A stretch of 64,000 nt of DNA from Kushneria avicenniae. GTDB lineage: Bacteria; Pseudomonadota; Gammaproteobacteria; Pseudomonadales; Halomonadaceae. The stretch spans positions 310,001-374,000 of the forward strand of contig NZ_FOLY01000004.1 of NCBI RefSeq assembly GCF_900112585.1. Reading direction: 5' to 3'. Numbering within the stretch: the stretch's first letter is position 1; every line of letters begins with the position of its first letter. The notes below the pieces were generated by a model, which saw nothing but the letters and a program-made list of their open reading frames with translations, had not been told where the DNA came from and did not search any database. Made by a program: the position numbers and the translations under genes. Positions 59,976 through 64,000 of this stretch are shown one piece after another.

Positions 59976-61811
59976 ATGAACGATGAGGTGATCAGGGCGT
60001 TCGATTCACGCCAGTTTCTGAAAACGGTCACCGAATCACCGGGTGTCTATCGCATGCTCGATGAGCACGAGAATGTCCTCTATGTCGGCAAGGCCAAGCG
60101 GCTCAAGGCGCGACTGTCGAGCTATTTCCGCAATACGGGGCTCAACGCCAAGACCCAGGCACTGGTCAGCCGCATTCGCGACATTCAGGTGACCGTGACG
60201 CGCAGCGAAACCGAGGCCCTGCTGCTGGAGCAGACGCTGATCAAGCAGCAGCGCCCGCCTTATAACATCCTCCTGCGCGACGACAAGTCCTATCCCTATA
60301 TCTTCGCCAGCGACCACCATCCCTATCCGGCGCTGGAGCTTCGCCGCGTGCGCCAGAAGCGCGGTGACGGCCGCTACTTCGGCCCGTTCACCAGCTCCGG
60401 AGCCGTACGGGAAAGCCTGTCACTGATGCAGAAGATCTTTCGTATTCGCAACTGCGAAGACTCGGTGTTTGCCCACCGCAGCCGCCCCTGCCTGCAGTAC
60501 CAGATTGATCGCTGCACGGCGCCCTGCGTCGGCTATATCAGCAAGGAGGACTATCAGCGCGATCTCAATCACGCGCTGATGTGCATGGAGGGCAAGAGCG
60601 ATCAGGTCACTCAGAAGCTCTATGCCGATATGGAAGCCGCGGCAAAGGAACTTCAGTTCGAGCAGGCCGCCTTTTTACGGGATCAGGTGCAGCAGCTGCG
60701 CCGCCTGCAGAGCCAGCAGTCGGTGGATACCGCCGGCGGCGATGCCGATGTCTTCGCCCTGGCCGAGCGCCCGGGTGGGCTATGCGTCAGCGTGCTGATC
60801 ATCCGCCAGGGGCGAGTGCTCGGTTCGCGCCATCACATGCCCGACAATGGTCTGGACCTGAGCCCCGAGGCGCTGCTGAGCAGCTTTTTCAGCCAGTACT
60901 ATCTGGGTCAGAGCAACGAGCTGCCCACCGAGGTGCTGACCTCACACGCCGTGGAGGATCAGGAGATTCTGCAGACGGCGCTGTCGGAACATGCGCAGCG
61001 TCAGGTACGCGTCGCCCATCAGGTGCGCGGCCATCGCGCCCAATGGCTGGAACTGGCCCGCACCAATGCCGATCAGCACCTGGCCACCAAGCTGGCCAGC
61101 CGCCAGCAGCTCAACACGCGCTTCAAGGCGCTGGCCGAGGCGCTCTCACTGGAAGAAACGCCCCAGCGCCTGGAGTGTTTCGATATCAGCCACAGCAGCG
61201 GCGAAGCCACGGTGGCCTCCTGCGTGGTGTTCGACCAGAACGGCCCGGTCAAGTCCGACTATCGACGCTTCAACATCGAGGGCGTGGCCGCCGGTGACGA
61301 CTATGCCGCCATGCGTCAGGCCCTGACGCGACGTTACAAGCGCATCCAGAGCGGCGACGTGCCAAGGCCCGATATCCTGATCGTCGATGGCGGCAAGGGC
61401 CAGCTCAACATGGCCCGCGAGGTCTTCGAGGAGCAGGGAGTTTACGATATCGTGCTGCTGGGCGTGGCCAAGGGCACCACGCGCAAGCCCGGGCTCGAGA
61501 CACTCTTTCTCGACACCGTCGAGCGCAGCCTGACACTGGAAAGTGCTTCCGGGGCCCTGCACCTGATTCAGCATATCCGGGATGAGGCACACCGCTTTGC
61601 CATTACCGGACACCGTCAGCAGCGTGACAAGGCGCGACGCTCGTCTACCCTTCAGGAGATTCCCGGTGTCGGGCCCAAAAGACGCCGCGAACTGCTGCGC
61701 CATTTCGGTGGTCTGCAGGGTATCCGCAACGCCTCCCGTGATGATCTTGCCCGCGTGCCCGGTATCAACGCTCAGCTGGCAACGCAGATTCATCAGGCAC
61801 TGCATGGCTGA
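59976..61811 (+). CDS. uvrC: UvrABC nuclease subunit C
   Basis: A 611-residue nucleotide-excision-repair endonuclease that makes both incisions. The N-terminal GIY-YIG domain reads SPGVYRMLDEHENVLYVGKA; a Cys cluster CLQYQIDRCTAPC follows, then the UVR motif (about 203-238), the RNase H-like domain (FDISHSSGEATVASCVVFD, LIVDGGKGQLN) and tandem HhH at the end (IPGVGPKRRRELL, VPGINAQLA). ATG at 59976 is preferred for its TGGAGA site; 59913 is an in-frame alternative. It is followed by pgsA, as in E. coli. Confidence 0.96.
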   Translation: MNDEVIRAFDSRQFLKTVTESPGVYRMLDEHENVLYVGKAKRLKARLSSYFRNTGLNAKTQALVSRIRDIQVTVTRSETEALLLEQTLIKQQRPPYNILLRDDKSYPYIFASDHHPYPALELRRVRQKRGDGRYFGPFTSSGAVRESLSLMQKIFRIRNCEDSVFAHRSRPCLQYQIDRCTAPCVGYISKEDYQRDLNHALMCMEGKSDQVTQKLYADMEAAAKELQFEQAAFLRDQVQQLRRLQSQQSVDTAGGDADVFALAERPGGLCVSVLIIRQGRVLGSRHHMPDNGLDLSPEALLSSFFSQYYLGQSNELPTEVLTSHAVEDQEILQTALSEHAQRQVRVAHQVRGHRAQWLELARTNADQHLATKLASRQQLNTRFKALAEALSLEETPQRLECFDISHSSGEATVASCVVFDQNGPVKSDYRRFNIEGVAAGDDYAAMRQALTRRYKRIQSGDVPRPDILIVDGGKGQLNMAREVFEEQGVYDIVLLGVAKGTTRKPGLETLFLDTVERSLTLESASGALHLIQHIRDEAHRFAITGHRQQRDKARRSSTLQEIPGVGPKRRRELLRHFGGLQGIRNASRDDLARVPGINAQLATQIHQALHG

Positions 61812-61882
61812 AGGCGCGCTCAGGCGTTAGAATCCAGTCCTCTTGCAGGTATGTTTCACCCCCGGTCAGGACCGATAGTGCC

Positions 61883-62431
61883 ATGAGCATCCCCAATATC
61901 TTGACGCTGACAAGAATCGTACTCATACCGCTTCTGGTCATCGTGTTCTACCTGACGACCGGCTGGAGCAATCCGCTGGCGGCCCTTTTGTTCACCGTGG
62001 CCTCGGTGACCGACTGGTTCGATGGCTATCTGGCGCGCCGCTGGAACCAGAGCACCCCCTTTGGTGCCTTTCTGGACCCGGTCGCCGACAAGCTGATGGT
62101 GGCCGTCGCCCTTGGCGTACTGATCGAATTCTACAGCGATGTGATTTTGACGCTGCCGGCGCTGGTGATCATCGGTCGTGAAATCGTGATTTCGGCGCTG
62201 CGCGAATGGATGGCCGAGCTTGGCAAGCGCGCCAGCGTCTCGGTCTCCAGCATCGGCAAGTACAAGACCGCTTTCCAGATGATCTCGATCATTCTGCTGC
62301 TGGGCTTTGCCCCCGGCACCCTGCTGGCGCAGACGGGCTTTCTGCTGCTGTACCTGGCCGCCATCCTGACGCTGTGGTCGATGTACAAGTACCTGCGCGC
62401 CGCCTGGCCGGAACTGACCCGCTCGATGTGA
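61883..62431 (+). CDS. pgsA: CDP-diacylglycerol-glycerol-3-phosphate 3-phosphatidyltransferase
   Basis: A 182-residue inner-membrane enzyme that makes phosphatidylglycerol phosphate. The CDP-alcohol phosphotransferase motif is complete: Asp44, Asp47-Gly48, Ala51-Arg52, Gly61, Asp65 and Asp69 (TDWFDGYLARRW, GAFLDPVADK). Four to five hydrophobic segments. It is 71 bp after uvrC. Confidence 0.96.
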   Translation: MSIPNILTLTRIVLIPLLVIVFYLTTGWSNPLAALLFTVASVTDWFDGYLARRWNQSTPFGAFLDPVADKLMVAVALGVLIEFYSDVILTLPALVIIGREIVISALREWMAELGKRASVSVSSIGKYKTAFQMISIILLLGFAPGTLLAQTGFLLLYLAAILTLWSMYKYLRAAWPELTRSM

Positions 62432-62472
62432 GCGTAACGTGCGGTTCGGGTGCGATTTTTACCGCCGGGTGT

Positions 62473-62501
62473 TTGACACTCCCCTGTCACATCGGTATAT
62501 T
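62473..62501 (+). promoter_or_regulatory. Sigma70 promoter of the tRNA-Gly-Cys-Leu cluster
   Basis: A perfect -35 TTGACA (62473-62478), 17-bp spacer and TATATT -10 (62496-62501) lie 13 bp before tRNA-Gly. The GC-rich stretch after the -10 (CGCACCCG) is the type of discriminator seen at growth-rate-controlled stable-RNA promoters. Confidence 0.9.
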
Positions 62502-62514
62502 TCGCACCCGTTGA

Positions 62515-62589
62515 GCGGGAATAGCTCAGTGGTAGAGCATCGCCTTGCCAAGGCGAGGGTCGGGAGTTCGAATCTCCTTTCCCGCTCCA
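62515..62589 (+). tRNA. tRNA-Gly (anticodon GCC)
   Basis: A 75-nt cloverleaf, GCGGGAATAGCTCAG to encoded CCA. The anticodon loop TTGCCAA gives GCC. First of three tRNAs after pgsA, the order glyW-cysT-leuZ of E. coli. Confidence 0.97.
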
Positions 62590-62652
62590 TCCCTTACGGG
62601 ATCAACGGACAGGTCAATGAGTAACGCCATCTCGTTTTCCGCACCGTTTTGA

Positions 62653-62726
62653 GGCTGGATGGCAGAGTGGTTATGCAGCGGACTGCAACTCCGTGTACGC
62701 CGGTTCGATTCCGACTCCAGCCTCCA
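62653..62726 (+). tRNA. tRNA-Cys (anticodon GCA)
   Basis: A 74-nt cloverleaf, GGCTGGATGGCAGAG to CCA, acceptor GGCTGGA/TCCAGCC. The anticodon loop CTGCAAC gives GCA. Confidence 0.97.
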
Positions 62727-62791
62727 TCTCCCTTCTGCCTGACCTCCAGCCGTTTTCAGATGGCCTCAAGCAGATACGCCGTCGACTCCTC

Positions 62792-62878
62792 GCCCGGATG
62801 GCGGAACAGGTAGACGCAAGGGACTTAAAATCCCTCGACCGCAAGGTCGTGCCGGTTCGATCCCGGCTCCGGGCACCA
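62792..62878 (+). tRNA. tRNA-Leu (anticodon TAA)
   Basis: An 87-nt class II tRNA with a long variable arm (CGACCGCAAGGTCG), from GCCCGGATGGCGGAA to CCA. The anticodon loop CTTAAAA gives TAA, reading UUA and UUG. Confidence 0.97.
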
Positions 62879-63152
62879 ATCAGCAGCCACCTTCCTCCCT
62901 GCTGTTCTCTCTTGATACCCGATGTATTTTCATTCCTTTGTCCGATCTCGATGCCCTGAAACACGGCGCCAATGACGCACGTCTGTATGCCTTGATGGCT
63001 CAGGTCCGCTTTTGACCATCAGTACTGCCTGCAACAGGTAGTGGACAGGGATCAATGAGCAGCATCTATCTCTATGATACAGATAGGCGTGGGGCATAAC
63101 AGGGTGCAGTGTGCTTGACTGACACTACCTTTCACGTCCCGGAGAGTGTCCA

Positions 63153-63578
63153 ATGAGTACTCACACCTATCGGCTGAGCTGCGACTGCGGCAATGCCATA
63201 CTGACCGCGCGCGGTGCTCCCGAGGTATCGCTTTACTGCCACTGCGGCAGTTGTCGCGCCCTGTATGGAACGGTCATGCTGGCAGGCACCGCCTGGCGCG
63301 ATGACAGGGTCGAGTTACCGGAAGCTGACCGGGTCATCGATTATAAAATGAGCGATCGCGACATGCGCCGCTTCGTCTGCAGGGAGTGCGGTGTCACCCT
63401 CTACGGACGCCATCGCCCGGGGATGCCGGTCATCCCGCATTCGCTGTTTCGCAAGGCCAACGGCGGCGAACTGCCGGCTGAACTCGCCCCGACCCTTCAT
63501 CTGTTTTATCGCGACCGCGTGCTGGATGTCGCTGATGATCTGCCCAGATCCGACGGCGGTGAACTGATGGGCATGTAG
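63153..63578 (+). CDS. GFA-family (glutathione-dependent formaldehyde-activating-like) zinc protein
   Basis: A 141-residue GFA-fold protein with zinc Cys motifs: LSCDCGNA (C-x-C-G), LYCHCGSCRALYG (C-x-C-x2-C) and FVCRECGVTLYG (C-x2-C). Most such proteins are not proven formaldehyde-activating enzymes. CCGGAGAG precedes the ATG. A single gene after the tRNA cluster; the 274-bp gap before it shows no other gene. Confidence 0.85.
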   Translation: MSTHTYRLSCDCGNAILTARGAPEVSLYCHCGSCRALYGTVMLAGTAWRDDRVELPEADRVIDYKMSDRDMRRFVCRECGVTLYGRHRPGMPVIPHSLFRKANGGELPAELAPTLHLFYRDRVLDVADDLPRSDGGELMGM

Positions 63579-63800
63579 TCGCCTCAAACGTCTCTTTCAG
63601 GCTGCTCGATGTCGCTATTAGACACAGGCCCAGCTCTCGAGTGTGTTGGTGATCATTGACAGCCTGCCCGCCCCCGGCATAGTTTCAAGGCGTAACGTTG
63701 TGTCATGACGTTGCACCCACGGAGTCGATGCATCATCGCGTCCGTGGCGACAGCCGGCTTATCCGGCCGGTCACACCAACAATATACAAAAGACGTGCTC

Positions 63801-64000
63801 ATGACCCAGACAACTTCCCGCCGGCTGATGCTGGCAGGTGGCCTGCTGCTCGCCGCCACCGGTACCGCCCATGCCAAGACTCTCGTTTTTTGCTCGGAAG
63901 CCAGCCCCGAAGGCTTCAACCCACAGCATTACACCGCCGGGACCACCTTCGATGCCTCCTCGCGTACCATCTACAATCGGCTGGTAGAGTTCAAATCGGG
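63801..64000 (+). CDS. dppA: Dipeptide ABC transporter substrate-binding protein, N-terminal part
   Basis: The first 66 codons of a gene cut by the window edge. A signal peptide (RRLMLAGGLLLAATGTAHA) is followed by KTLVFCSEASPEGFNPQHYT and SSRTIYNRLVEF, very close to the mature N terminus of E. coli DppA. It should bind dipeptides in the periplasm for DppBCDF, presumably encoded beyond the window. The Shine-Dalgarno is weak. Confidence 0.88.
   Translation, partial: MTQTTSRRLMLAGGLLLAATGTAHAKTLVFCSEASPEGFNPQHYTAGTTFDASSRTIYNRLVEFKS

Noticed and set aside
62515-62878. An integrated element at the tRNA cluster
   Set aside because: No integrase or direct repeat of a tRNA 3' end was found in the following sequence.
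1-64000. CRISPR array
   Set aside because: All repeats found are 2-3 adjacent copies without unique spacers; no cas gene is present.

Overview
The window is about 60 percent GC, gene-dense and chromosomal. The organism looks like a moderately halophilic gammaproteobacterium, probably family Halomonadaceae (Halomonas, Kushneria or Chromohalobacter type). This is inferred from acidic secreted proteins, a BetT-type choline transporter beside an NSS Na+ symporter, a fused FruB/FruK/FruA phosphotransferase system, Pseudomonas-like gene order around dcd-apbC, metG and rnfB-nth, and the enterobacterial-type order uvrC-pgsA-tRNA-Gly-tRNA-Cys-tRNA-Leu. No insertion sequence, CRISPR array, rRNA operon or intact prophage was seen.

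Layout. 1-5.3 kb: GntR/FCD regulator, sugar MFS transporter, aldose 1-epimerase and an L-arabinose/D-galactose 1-dehydrogenase (oxidative sugar entry), then gluconokinase on the opposite strand. 5.5-10 kb: macrodomain protein, betT and an NSS transporter. 10.2-17.1 kb: fructose PTS (fruB-fruK-fruA) with divergent fruR. 17.1-24 kb: histidine phosphatase, PhoD-like phosphodiesterase, NUP nucleoside-permease-like exported protein, CHASE4-GGDEF cyclase and agmatinase-like ureohydrolase. 24.1-27.3 kb: modE-modA-modB-modC molybdate uptake. 27.6-34.1 kb: Asp/Met-rich exported protein, two YncE-like beta-propellers with Fur-box-like sites, a FepA/PfeA-type receptor and a Tat-exported siderophore esterase. 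34.2-46.3 kb: glpT, CadR-type MerR regulator, dcd, apbC, arfB, esterase, TerB, aldehyde dehydrogenase, a 24-residue membrane protein, small enzymes and metG. 46.5-53.3 kb: a second CHASE4-GGDEF cyclase, an anchorless RnfB, nth, a tRNA-queuosine mannosyltransferase candidate, a SulP transporter and an HlyU-family protein. 53.4-57.2 kb: argG, rnt, grxD and argF. 57.3-59.4 kb: an overlapping Rz/Rz1-like spanin pair, three small genes including a YjfB-type protein, and a CBS-pair protein. 59.7-64 kb: tRNA-Ala, uvrC, pgsA, three tRNAs, a GFA-family protein and the start of a DppA-like binding protein.

Functional themes. Sugars enter by two routes: oxidation of free aldoses and PEP-driven fructose phosphorylation. 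Metal and iron acquisition is concentrated at 24-34 kb. Housekeeping translation, DNA-repair and arginine genes form the conserved backbone, with accessory genes inserted between apbC and metG and between metG and rnfB.

Less expected signals include five short tandem duplications, all with a period of exactly 16 bp, in gene-end or intergenic positions; a lone spanin pair with no holin or endolysin beside it; an intrinsic terminator upstream of argF with no gene feeding it; and a one-pass membrane microprotein. Several candidate operators (GntR-type, gluconate-type, BetI-like, FruR, Fur) were read by eye and are inferences.
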